Shown: one piece after another, positions 23,691 to 34,512 of the stretch | Layout of the letters: every line of letters starts with the position of its first letter | How positions within the stretch are numbered: position 1 is the first letter of the stretch | Origin: Pohlia nutans | Taxonomy: Eukaryota > Streptophyta > Bryopsida > Bryales > Mniaceae | Direction: 5' to 3' | NCBI GenBank assembly: GCA_022496805.1 | Contig: CM040103.1 | Location: 9,132,001 to 9,196,000, forward strand | DNA length: 64,000 nt | Notes under the pieces: model-generated | Databases searched by the model: none | What the model saw: only the letters and a program-made list of their open reading frames with translations | What the model was told of the DNA's origin: nothing | Position numbers and translations under genes: made by a program

Positions 23691-26050
23691 ATGAAGTCCA
23701 GGTGTGGTTCAGAAAGGGGTGGCCATTAGTGTGGGGCGCACATGGAAGGCCGTATGGGAGCTTCTTAGGCAACTTTCATTTTTTTACTTTTTTTAGTTCT
23801 AAAGGGAGGCTTTGAAGAAACTGATGACGAAATTGATGACTGTTGGCCACCCAGATTCACCGTCCATCTTTGTTCATTGCAAGGAAGACAATTCCATATA
23901 AAATTTAAGGCAGAGACACTCAAAAAAAAATCAAAGTGCAAGGTAAGTTATCACCCAAAATCGATTCCAAATTTTTGAACATAGGATTCTACAAACCGGT
24001 CCAAAATGCTTTTTGAATTGATTAATATAAGTACTATAATAGTGGAAGAAGTTGATTGGTTGGCAGAAATTTCTACACAAGTGACATTGAGTTTGGTTGT
24101 TAACTCCTATAACACGCAATTTTCTATTTTTTCTCTTGGCCAATTTCAAAATTTTCATAACAAAAATTTGAATATTGTTTGTTTTTATCGAAAGGCCTAG
24201 AAAACATGGTGGAGGTTGCAAGCAAGCTAGAACAAAGCATTGACCTTGTGATTTAATACGATGATAGTGCTATTCTTCAATTCCACTCATCTTTATTCTA
24301 TTGTTTGCACCTTGTTCTTTACTCCTTCGACTTGTATTATGTTGATTTTTTGATAGAAACTAAAACACAATAAATATTTAATAGCAAGGAATCCTATGCA
24401 ATAACTCCAATACATAAATACTAATTCAATACGTACAATACATAATTATTAATTCAAAAAAATTCAAAATGACCGTCTTCTAAACATTAGACTCTTGTTT
24501 CCTTTAATACAAAGATTAAGGAAGAAAATAGAATTTTACCTTGTCAAACAGATTTGGCCGCATCAATGCAAAATATTGTAGAGCCATATTTTTGTACCAA
24601 TTTTTATCTTCCAAATTGTGGGAAACGCTAAAAAATTTCAAATGATATAAGAAGAACAAAAGAATTTGAAAAAAAAAAACCAAAATAAATAGTAAAAGAA
24701 ACGCAACATTTATTGTCAAAAAATAATACAGTGGCATATACTAGTACTGGGGTCGGTAGCGGTGAAGATGCCCCCGGTACTGGGGTCAATACTACATGAT
24801 AAGGAGCCGGTAGAAATAGAAGGTCCTGTAGAGATAGAAAATGATAAAAGGCCAGCAAATGGCCCTCAACTGTTTTTGCCTATAACTCACTTTATAGTTT
24901 TTTTTTAAAAAAATCTTCTAATTCTTTGTTACTAATTATTTTAACACTCAAGCACTATTTCCTAATTATACTACTTGCACTAAATACTAAAGAAAAGGAA
25001 ACACAACACATCAACAAAATACACTCATTTTTTTGGATTTTTTTAATAAATTGAAACAAGTCCAACCCATTAACACAAATTGCCATTCAAGTGGACTTTT
25101 TAGTACTACACTAACACTTTAAAGAAAGAAGTAGAACTAGAGTAGAGTTAGTAGAAAAGAAAGAGTAGAGATAGTGATAGAAAGAATTGTAGAAAAGGAA
25201 GTAAAAAGTGTTTTTTGAAGGCCTCCATGTAGCTATTTATAAAGTCACGACCAAGGATTTTAGAAAAGCTTCTTCAGAACCTTCTTCGAGCATCTCACCA
25301 TTTAAAATAGTATTCCTCCTACTCCAAGATGTTAATTCGTGCAAATTAATTAATCATCCCCAATTACTCTGGCCGAGTTGATAAATTTTGCATTGAAAGT
25401 CTGATTATCAAAATAATTGCGCCATTAGATTTAGAAGGCCAAATTTAGTTGAGGAGGATCTCTAAACTCCCGAAAAATAATAAAAATATCACTTTGAAGC
25501 TCATTAGTCAAATCAAAACTCTCTATGCTCCCTACGCTTGATTTGTGGGTTTTTTTTTTGAAAAGAAATTGTCATCAATGATCCTAAAATGATCCACAAC
25601 CTTTGAAAGCCTTGTCTCTATGCTCCAATTGCCCTCCTTATGCTCCCGGGATGTTTTACAAGACTTTAAGCAACTACTATATTGCCTAAATTTACCTACC
25701 TCTTTAAGTCTTGTAATTTTCAGATTTGTAGGTTAACTAAAAAGCGTTGTAAAGAGTTTATGGTGATTTTATTGAGATCTTAAATGATAAAACCTTAATT
25801 TTTACTAATGTTTTCATCTCATGTCAACTGCCTAAAATAATTTTTAAATAATTAAAAATAGTAAAAAAATCACCAAACCTTCTTAACACCTTTTTAAGGT
25901 ATTTAGGTTTTTTTTGGTAATAATAAGGGAATTTCCTAATAGCTAGAGGATTTATGCTGAGTTACGGTTTATACTAAATAACTAGATTTAATACATAAGT
26001 CCCTTATTAACTACCACATCATTTATAGGTGGACAATTTCCAACCTTATA
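23691..26050. other. AT-rich intergenic DNA, no gene seen
   Basis: No recognisable coding or RNA gene. Short GTACTGGGGTC repeats at 24740-24790 may be a transposon remnant. Confidence 0.4.
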
Positions 26051-26059
26051 TACATCTTT

Positions 26060-28660
26060 ATGAAGCTCATTCTAGGAGAGAATAACACCACTGTGGTACC
26101 ACAAGACCTAAGAGACATGAAGATAAGGGAAGATTTGTGGATAAAAGACGAAGTTAAAGCTCCTACGTGCAAAGATCCTCACCGAATGAAGTTTTTTCAA
26201 CCCACGGTGCCATGGTTACTTGATACTTATGAGAAAGAAACATTTATAAGAAGGGTGAGAGCATTACAATCACCTTCTACGTTTGCTTTAAATGTGTCTT
26301 TATTTTTTGGGAGAAAAAATGGTAGTGAACTACAAAACTTAAAATCTCATGATTACCACATTTTGATGCAACATGTAATTACAATAGCATTGCGAGGTTT
26401 GTTAGCACTTGGATCTAGACAAGCTATTTATAGATTATGTTGTATTTATCAGCGCGTCGTAAGCCTTGTTCTAGATACAACATCGTTTGCACATCTTATT
26501 AATGATGTTTGTGAAACATTATGTTTTTTAGAAAAAGAGTTTTCATCCACTCTATTTACAATTAGCATTCCCTTAACTTACTATTTAGTGAAAGAGGTTA
26601 CTTTATGTGGTGTTATCCATACGCGATGGATGTATTTGATCGAAATGAACTTCAAGTTGTTAAAGAGCTTTGTGAACAATCAGGCACGACCAGAGGGGAG
26701 TATCAGTGAAACATATTGGTTGGTTAACGACTCATGCCTTCTCAACATCAACGACTCGTGCCTTCTCGTAGTGAAGATTGATCCATAGCTCAAATAAGTT
26801 CTGCAACAAATGTTAGGTATCTTAAAGAGTATATTTTCCACTTGCCAAATGTGTCGTATGAAGCTATTTTGGGCAACAATATTGATGAGTATGATAATGA
26901 TTTTCTTGAGCATCGGAGAAAAAAGGAGGTACCACTCAGTCCCCAAATTCAATGACACATTGAACAATATGTATTGGGTAACAACGTGGTATTTGAAGAG
27001 TGGGAGCGGTAAGCCTTTTAATTTTTGTATAATTATTTGAAAATTTGCAATAATGTAATTTTATCTATTCAAACTTGTAGTAACTACTTAATTTCAAATC
27101 TAATACTTAATATATCATTGTAACTTCAAAACTTAAAAAATCAGTGCTTTCTATGTACAATCAAACCACTCAATGTTCAAGAACAACTATCTATCTTTCC
27201 ACTGGTATAGAACATGGCTTCTTTCTTAGATATTTCCAATAATTAGTTCAAAATTAAGGAAATATAAAATTTGAAAAAAATAAATTAAGTCTAAATATCA
27301 ACAAGATGTGGTGCCTCAAAGTTCCTAACACAAGTTCTTGAAGTTCATGTCATGGGAGCATAGGCAACTCCTGACAAGGCCCATAAAAATATCAATGTAG
27401 GTGCATTAATATTTTTAAGGATTTAAATTTTAAATATTTTTAAATTAAAATATTTTAATTTCAAAGAATTTTAATTTTAAAGAATATTTTAAAATAAGTA
27501 TAGAATGAAAGAAATTGTAATAATCGAGAATTTGGTTGTTAAAGTGGATATAGCCGTAGGTTGAATTAGGAGTAGATTAATTGTTTATTAACTTTGTTGA
27601 ATCATTTGAATTTTGTTTTTTAGAAATAAAAATTGCTAAAGGATAGTTGATCCAAACTGCAGGTCTTATGAGGACTTCAATGTAAGGACAAGTGCTTCTC
27701 GTGAAAGATATAGAAAAGAATGGGAGTCTCAAATTTGGAAAGGTAGATTTGAATATTCACTTCAAATGAAGTTTTTGTCATTTACATAGTAGCTCAATCA
27801 AACTTTTGCAATTCAAAATAAACAATATATCACTTCTGTTTTGAAACCTAGTGACATTATTCTTGGCTTTGCAAATGATTGTCCAGCTACGGCTATGTCT
27901 TACAAAGGCATGAAAATGCGAGGCCAACACTTCCGTACAGAAGATGCTGATGAAGGTCTCTTAACTAAAGACTCATATGTTTTATATGAATTTTTAATGA
28001 AGTTAAAATGAGATGAATAAAATGACAACCCAATTAAAGATTATGTGGATATTATTGACCAAGTTCTTGAAATTGATATTTTACATATAAAAATAGTACT
28101 TGTATTATGCAAATGGTTTATGGCTTTGCAAAGACGGCCGTACACATCCATCACAACATATGAGTATGGGTTTACTATATTTAATCGCAGTAAGAACATT
28201 TCACAAACAACAAAATTTGGAAACCCATGTACGGAGCCTTCTAGTTGGGGCAGGCCTATATATGTATATTAGAAGAGAACCAAATTTGGTATTAGTTGTG
28301 GAAACAATTCCAGATTGTCCTGGACCATTGAGAAGGAACATACCTAGATAGACAAGTAGCTTTTTAGACTGTGACAGGGTGAAGGAGCTTCATGTGCTAC
28401 TTGCTAGAAAAGATGAAGGAAAAAACATCCACTTCTCAGTTAAGGCAACTCCAACATCCACAGAGAATCTAGTTGCTGCAAGACTACCAAATACAGTTAA
28501 TGACTTACAGATGGAAATAGGAAATCTAGTGGAAGATGGGGCAGAAGCTGAATTTGTCTTGGAAGGAGATGAGGAGAAAATTCCTGAAGATCATGTCGAT
28601 GGTAAATGCTTAGCTGAAGTAGAAGAAAAAATTGAAAAAAGGCTCTTTGCTAAGTAGAAT
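26060..28660 (+). pseudogene. Decayed CACTA (En/Spm) transposase with DUF4218 and DUF4216
   Basis: The ORF at 26060-26788 contains the DUF4218 region of TNP2-type CACTA transposases: KSHDYHILMQHVITIALRG, then a CETLCFLEKEF helix, VKEVTLCGVIHTRWMY, and ARPEGSISETY. Frames after this continue the homologous region in pieces (NVRYLKEYIFHLP at about 26810, SYEDFNVRTSASRERYRKEW at about 27660). At 28045-28330 is a DUF4216-like stretch (EYGFTIFNRS, ending ETIPDCPG). Stops and frameshifts separate the parts, and the DDE catalytic region was not found, so it is inactive. A 22-bp tandem duplication lies near 26720-26770. Confidence 0.75.
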
Positions 28661-30020
28661 GGCATCCAACTTTGTTGGAATTTGAGTGGTTCTAGTTTTA
28701 GCTTAATTAGCGAGATCTAGGTGTCACCTATCTTACCGGTCCTGGCAGGGTTGGTTTGTATTTTTTTTGGTTCTCTCCTTGTGCAGTAAAGGATTCCCTT
28801 TATTTGTGTAAAAAAAATTAAAAAAATTAAAAATTAAAAATTGAAGGAGACAACATGGAGAAGGATGAAGAAGATCTTGCTGATGTCGAAGACGAAATTG
28901 AATGAAACAAAAAGGGTAAAGCTAGAGCCAAAAAAGAATTGTCAACTCCAAGTAGCCATCTACCAAAAAGGTCAAGAAGACCCAATACTAGATTCCCTGA
29001 TCATCAATTGTGATAATCTGTTTTTATTCAAACTTAGTTCAAGATTATTGTTTGTACTTAATTTTTAAATTATCATTATAAAATATTTCAGATAATTTGA
29101 CTTAATTTATATTTTTAAATATTGTAAAATTTCAAACAATCATTAGTATACATCGTAATAATTAGTTGTTCGATCATATTGTTCAGTTGAAGTTGATTTT
29201 TTAATTTATTTTTCATCACACTACACCCTTCATCCAATCACCTCTGGACACTTTTACTACGCCTTAGTCAACACTTAGAAATAAAAGAATTAAACTATTA
29301 AGTGCTTCAAAATCAACTTTTGAACTCTTTAATAAATTTTCACAATTTTTGGGTTGTTTTAACTCTAAATCCCAATTAAAACTAAATTTGTTGAGTAGGA
29401 TCTAGATATCTATGGCAATCTGTTCATTTGGGATTATTATAACTCTAAGAATTATTGCATGGATTCTAGAATCAAAATGTGAATTTTATGAAAGACCAAG
29501 TACACTGTGACTAATGTGACCAATGCCTTGCTAGGGCATTAATCACATTAGTCCCAACACACTAAATCTTCCATCACTCTCACATAGAGTGGCCAAATTG
29601 TTCAATTTTTTTCTCATAGTTGGAAACTATATAAGGTACCATCATCTTAGTTTGTGCGTCCATTGAACTCTTTGATAAAATTTTCTCTATTTTTGAGTTG
29701 TTTTAGTTGTAAGTATTTTATTTCTTACAATCTCATCAAAGCATATTTGGTTGTGATTTTTGAAGCAGGTCAGCTTTAAAATCGATTATCATGTATCTAT
29801 TATTAGCCTTAACTTGTCACCATGTTTTTTCATACACGCTAAATGACTTTTATTGCATTGCGATTATTAACTTTGCTTTAACTATAGTATATAAAGGACT
29901 AATTCACTAATGGTATAACCAACTCATTTTTCTCTTCAACTTCTAATTTTCATCTATGAGTTAACACTTACATTCTTACTCTTATCCAAATATCCATTCT
30001 AACTATTCTAAAACTTCAAT
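28661..30020. other. AT-rich DNA behind the CACTA remnant
   Basis: No gene recognised. ORF 28841-29068 is Lys-rich and lacks motifs. The 3' end of the CACTA element could not be placed. Confidence 0.4.
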
Positions 30021-30024
30021 GCTA

Positions 30025-30562
30025 AATTGGACGCGTACAAAGCCTTCCGACATTGCAAAGAATCTGGGTATGCCCCGTTTTGACGATTTCAACAATTTTC
30101 ACAAAATGAAAGATCTCTGGCTACATAAAAATTTAAAGTACGGGAGATCCATGTCGCAAATTGTTAGATTGCGCGTTGTAGAACTTAGGCCATGACATCA
30201 AGCAAGATGGACGTCAAACTCTTGTAATTCTCCCTGCAAACTATTAGGTGCATTGCAATACCATACAAAATTATATTTGGGAGTTTGGCTTTGAAAATTG
30301 CATCGCTCTTTGAAAATTATACCTTAGTTTAGTCAGTAGGATATAAAGCAAGCACCTTAGCTTTTGCTAGCAAATATAAGCGTTAAATATAATATGATTG
30401 GTACAAGGTCATTTGGACAAATGAATCATTGTTTGAATTTGGAAATTACTCTTGATAGATTGGAATATGAAAAAAAACTCACACTCATGGAAGATGATGC
30501 TCCTCTTTATTTAAGTAAATTGACAACAAATTGGAGACTAGCTCATGGCATGAAGAAGTTAA
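30025..30562 (+). pseudogene. Fragmented unknown coding sequence
   Basis: A frame starting near 30020 reads PSDIAKNLGMPRFDDFNNF and KMKDLWLHKNLK before a stop at about 30195. A second frame, 30364-30570, encodes an acidic-basic stretch (DRLEYEKKLTLMEDDAPLYL). The second is cut by the TTAA element D1, which supplies its last codons and stop. I do not recognise the protein; transposon origin is plausible given the position next to the CACTA remnant. Confidence 0.3.
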
Positions 30563-31104
30563 CCCTTTAGCGCGCCGGCGTCCAGATTCTGGACGCCGGA
30601 TGAATTTCAGCAGCTCGATTTCTGTAGGTACCGGATGTTTTTCATCCATTTTTTAATTTTTTTTCATTCTTGTGCTAGTTGAATACCATTTGTACGGTAT
30701 GGATCTTCCAAATAAGATAATGTGAATTTTTGAAAAATTACAAAAGTGATTAATGTCAAGTTTCAATCTTAGTTCAAAACGAAAGACCTTAAATATGATT
30801 TTCTATAATAAGTAGAATCAAATAATGGAAACCATACCATCTCGTAGTGCATGTCAATCTAATTTCATTACAATATTTAAAAAAAAAATTGTGTTAATTT
30901 TGGATTTTTAATTGAATTTCAAGAGAAAACCTTGCAAAATTACTTTAAAAATATTAATAATAAATATGATGAATCCAACCGTACAGATGTTATCTACACA
31001 TTGACATTTACAACTTTGTTTTGTACATCAACTCCATTTTCGTTTTTCATCAACCATTTTATAACAAATCTTTGAAAACAATGTTGAATCGGGACGTTAA
31101 AGGG
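30563..31104 (+). mobile_element. TTAA element, family D, copy D1
   Basis: This 542-bp element has ends CCCTTTAGCGCGCC and GGGACGTTAAAGGG, flanked by TTAA (30559-30562 and 31105-31108). A 21-bp palindrome, GGCGTCCAGA-T-TCTGGACGCC, sits 14 bp inside the left end only. The interior is closely similar to D2 (TTTGTACGGTATGGATCTTC, AATATTAATAATAAATATG). It is non-coding. Confidence 0.85.
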
Positions 31105-31204
31105 TTAATTTTGTCTATTCATTATCAAACTAAGTCTTTAAAAATAAAAATAAATAAAAAATAAAGTGTGGAATGCAATATAGACTTTTAGGGATTGAAG
31201 TTAA

Positions 31205-31429
31205 CCCCTAAATGTCCCATGGAGATAGTATATACGCTGTCGTATAATTGGGATTTGTTATCAACAAGAAACTCTAAATTAGAATCTCAGTAGCTCACTG
31301 GAACTGTATTGATCTAAATTCCAACTTCTACTTTGAACTCAAATCCATTAAAAGTGTGCATTCATTCCAAATACAACCAAAATACAACGTATTCTACTGA
31401 CCGCAAAGGCACGTTCAGACATTTAGGGG
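31205..31429 (-). mobile_element. TTAA element, family A, copy A3
   Basis: This 225-bp element has ends CCCCTAAATGTCCCATGG and CAGACATTTAGGGG, flanked by TTAA (31201-31204 and 31430-31433). It has exactly the length of A1 and A2 and the same orientation as A2. Confidence 0.85.
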
Positions 31430-31504
31430 TTAAAATTCTTGATGGTAAACATGCTACTATACTTTAACTTTACAATCCTTTTTGAAGTCTTTACCGAAGC
31501 TTTT

Positions 31505-31726
31505 AAGGTAGGAGCACCCAATTCCAACAGTGTACTCAATGCCGATAATTTCTACACAAGGTAGTCATTTTGGAACGCAAATCTAAGCATGTCGTAGAGC
31601 TCTTATTGTTTGTTGATCAAAATGATAAGCTATCTATGATCTACCTAGATTTACGTTCTAGAATGACTACCATGTCAAGAAATTATCGGTATTGGGTACA
31701 CTGTCGGAATTGGGTGCTCCTACCTT
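31505..31726. repeat. Foldback element flanked by a diverged direct repeat
   Basis: Arms of about 100 bp begin AAGGTAGGAGCACCCAATTC on the left and end GAATTGGGTGCTCCTACCTT on the right. Inner blocks (CGATAATTTCTACAC / AAATTATCGGTATTGGG, GTAGTCATT / GAATGACTAC) also pair. A 30-bp direct repeat resembling AATC..TTTTTGAAG.CTT.ACCGAA lies just outside both arms (about 31471 and 31729), too long for a simple target duplication. The ORF at 31570-31860 is only a product of this structure. Confidence 0.65.
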
Positions 31727-32616
31727 ATAATCTTTTTTTGAAGCCTTCACCGAAAACTTCACGTCAAAATCGAAGCATTTTAAAGATTTTAAATGAGACT
31801 TTTTGTACAAAAATCACGATTTGTCCTAACTACTTAAATACATTCAAAACATTTATTTAAAATATCAAATGATGCCATTTTGGTCCCAAATTTTGATACA
31901 AAGCACATGCAAATATATTTTATTTGAAATGATTGTTTTGAAGGATTAAAAATATTATTTACTTTATACTACAATGCATACAAATGTTAAATTTAGGCAT
32001 CTTTTTTTACAAAGCACAAAAATATGAAAATAAATTTATTCAATTAAAATTTTGAGCTTGAACTGAATTAGTTTATGTCATCAAAGTGCAAATATTTTCT
32101 AATTATTATTTAATGAATTCTAGTCAACCAAAATGGATAAATTCGACAAAATTTGGAAATTTCTACATTATATATTTGTTTTTCTAATGGTTATCTCGAG
32201 TGTGATCACAATGATCATTGTTTCCACCTCACCAATCTACAAAAACTCATCCATCATTAGCCCCCAATGCTTTGATAGCTTACAATTACTATAGTCTCAA
32301 TGAAATTTAACTAGAAGGCAAACTCACATAAACTGCTGGAGTGGTTTAGGCAATGTCTGGTTTGGTTGACGTTGCTAGAAAATTCAACGTTCAAATCAAC
32401 AGAGAAGCGTTGAATTTTTTTGTTGATTCGATCGCATTGTACAAGTCAATAATCAACAAAAATCTGTTGATATTTTATGTTGATCTAGTCAAAAAATAAA
32501 AATAAAAAATAAAATAAAATAAAAAATAAAAAATTTGCCCGGATTTTTTAGGCAGGAAAACTTTTTTTGATTGCCTAGATTTTGCGGGCCAAAAAACCCT
32601 TTTTTTTTAGTTGTTA

Positions 32617-32690
32617 CTCGAGTTTAAACTCAAGACCTCACATTTATAACTCAACACTCTAACCAACTCATCAAACTTAGAATTCGATGA
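32617..32690 (-). repeat. tRNA-like SINE head
   Basis: On the minus strand TGAGTTGGTTAGAGTG matches a polymerase III A box and, about 20 bp on, GGTCTTGAGTTTAAACTC resembles a mutated B box and T-arm. The order and spacing fit a tRNA-derived head. It is too diverged to be a working tRNA. Confidence 0.45.
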
Positions 32691-32717
32691 ACAACGCATA
32701 CTTTTTTTTCTTACATA

Positions 32718-32993
32718 CCGTAGTAGGAAGGCAGGGTCGGCACTTTCATGTCGAATAATTAATTAAAGTTTGAAAAGTAGGGGTCGGCACTTTCAAAAAT
32801 AATTATTAAAAAGTTGGCTATTAATAACTAACATTGAATTTTACTAGCGGCTACACGTTTTCCTTTGTTTTTTGTCTACAATTTTTGTTGACTTCAATTT
32901 TGTTGATTTCAACAAAATACTTGATAAATTTATTTTATTTTTCGGCATTTTTTTGGGGAATTATTTTCTGCCGACCCTGCCTTCCTAGTACGG
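32718..32993 (+). mobile_element. TA-flanked MITE, family H, copy H1
   Basis: Inverted ends: CCGTAGTAGGAAGGCAGGGT and ACCCTGCCTTCCTAGTACGG, flanked by TA on both sides. A second copy lies at 44331-44627. The interior is AT-rich and non-coding; the ORF 32834-33061 runs through it. Confidence 0.75.
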
Positions 32994-33077
32994 TATACAC
33001 TTACAATTCGATGTTTTGGAACTCAGTATACTTTGGCAGCCATTTTGACATAGTAAATTAAAAAAAAAATTAAAAAT

Positions 33078-33322
33078 CTTTGGACTCTGAAAAACTGGAA
33101 AATCAAACTAAGTTTTATCTCCAAAAATTTGTTTGTGATTTTAAGCCTCCATTCCAAAGTTATAAACAAAATTCAGAGAGGGTGATTGAAAATATCAAAT
33201 AAAATATTCCTTGCTACCCTACTCTAAATTTTGTCTATTTCTTTTGGATGGAGGCTCAAAATCACAAACAAATTTTTGGAGATGAAAATTAACTTGATTT
33301 CCCAACTCTTCTTAGTCGAAAG
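33078..33322. repeat. Foldback element
   Basis: Two arms of about 90 bp: left with AAAATCAAACTAAG...TCTCCAAAAATTTGTTTGTG...GCCTCCAT, right with ATGGAGGC...CACAAACAAATTTTTGGAGA...CTTGATTT. The loop is about 60 bp. It is MITE-like and non-coding. Confidence 0.7.
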
Positions 33323-33411
33323 ATTTAAAAAAAAAGTTATTTTATTATGAGAAAATGCCCGCCAAAGTTTGCTGAGTTGTTTTTTGTTTTAATTGTGAAT
33401 GATTAAGTTAA

Positions 33412-34508
33412 CCCCTAAAAGACAAAGGGGGTAAGGGCAAAACCTAGATGTGTTATAAAATGTTACTTCGGTAACTTCAATAAAGTTTGGTCCACAAGAG
33501 AAAATGAGAAGCATGATGTTTAGTAATTATCCGTGCGGTCGAAGCTCCACAAATAGTTTTAGATGCTCATTTAATGAATTTAACCCCTAAAAGCTCAAGG
33601 GGTGTTGGACAAAACATAGATGTGTTATAATATATGTGCCTTCTATATGTTTGATAAAGTTTGGTTCAATAGACAAAATGTAGGGCATCATTTCTACAAA
33701 TTATTTGTATAGTCGAACTTCCAAAAATAACTTTATTTCGTTTTTTAATGAATTTAAAAGCATTATTCTTCAATTTTTTAATAAATTCTAATTTTCACAT
33801 TTAGACTTTAAAATTTAACGTGATTGGTAAAATTTGGTTTGTCTATTGTAAACTTCAAAAAAGTAAAAGAAATGATAGAGGGAACATCATTACTTTCCCC
33901 AAATAGAAAATTTTGTAACACTAAGACAATGTTGAAGTGATTCACTTTGAAAAATTCTTCCAGGTGGAGTTAAACTCGGATTGACATAATTCAAATTGAG
34001 TTGGAAAGTAGACTTGATGAAGTATTTAAAATTATTTTTTTATTTTTTCAAAAACTTATTTTTTGGTTTTGGGCAGCCCGTTAAAAATGAGCAGCGACCA
34101 AAAAAAGTTTTTTTGGGAGCTTAGGGGTTAAGTGCAATTACCATTTAAAATTCACCAAAATCACAATTTTTATTTTTAGCATTTGAAATTTGGTATGATT
34201 GGTTAAAACTAAACATTTTATTCTAAAATTTAAAATGGCAATTTTTTTGAATGAGTGAACATCATTAGTTTCCCAAAATAGTAAGTTTTATAACACTAGG
34301 AGTCTAGGATAATATTGAGGTCTTTGTCTTTGAAAATTCTTTAGCAAACGTCAATATTGCAAACAAAATGTATTCAAAAGCACTAAAACATGATCTCGAC
34401 CTCCAATTTAAACGAAGAATGAAAACTTGTAAAATATCATTTTCTGCCCATGGGCAATCACTGCTGTATGGGCTGCGACCAGAAAATGGTTGATCGGTCA
34501 TTTAGGGA
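33412..34508 (+). mobile_element. TTAA element, family C, copy C2, split by C3
   Basis: The left end CCCCTAAAAGAC follows TTAA (33408-33411); the right end TCATTTAGGGA precedes TTAA (34509-34512). The two parts, 33412-33583 and 34132-34508, add up to 549 bp, the family length. Between them sits another copy of the same family in the same orientation. The right end has the GACCAGAAAATGGT hairpin also seen at the end of C1. Confidence 0.85.
33584..34127 (+). mobile_element. TTAA element, family C, copy C3, nested in C2
   Basis: This 544-bp element has ends CCCCTAAAAGCTC and GGGAGCTTAGGGG, with TTAA at 33580-33583 and 34128-34131. It is inserted into C2 at a point where C3 itself shows the uninterrupted sequence (AATGAATTTAAAAGC). 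The outer copy thus has TTAA duplicated around the insertion. Confidence 0.88.
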
Positions 34509-34512
34509 TTAA

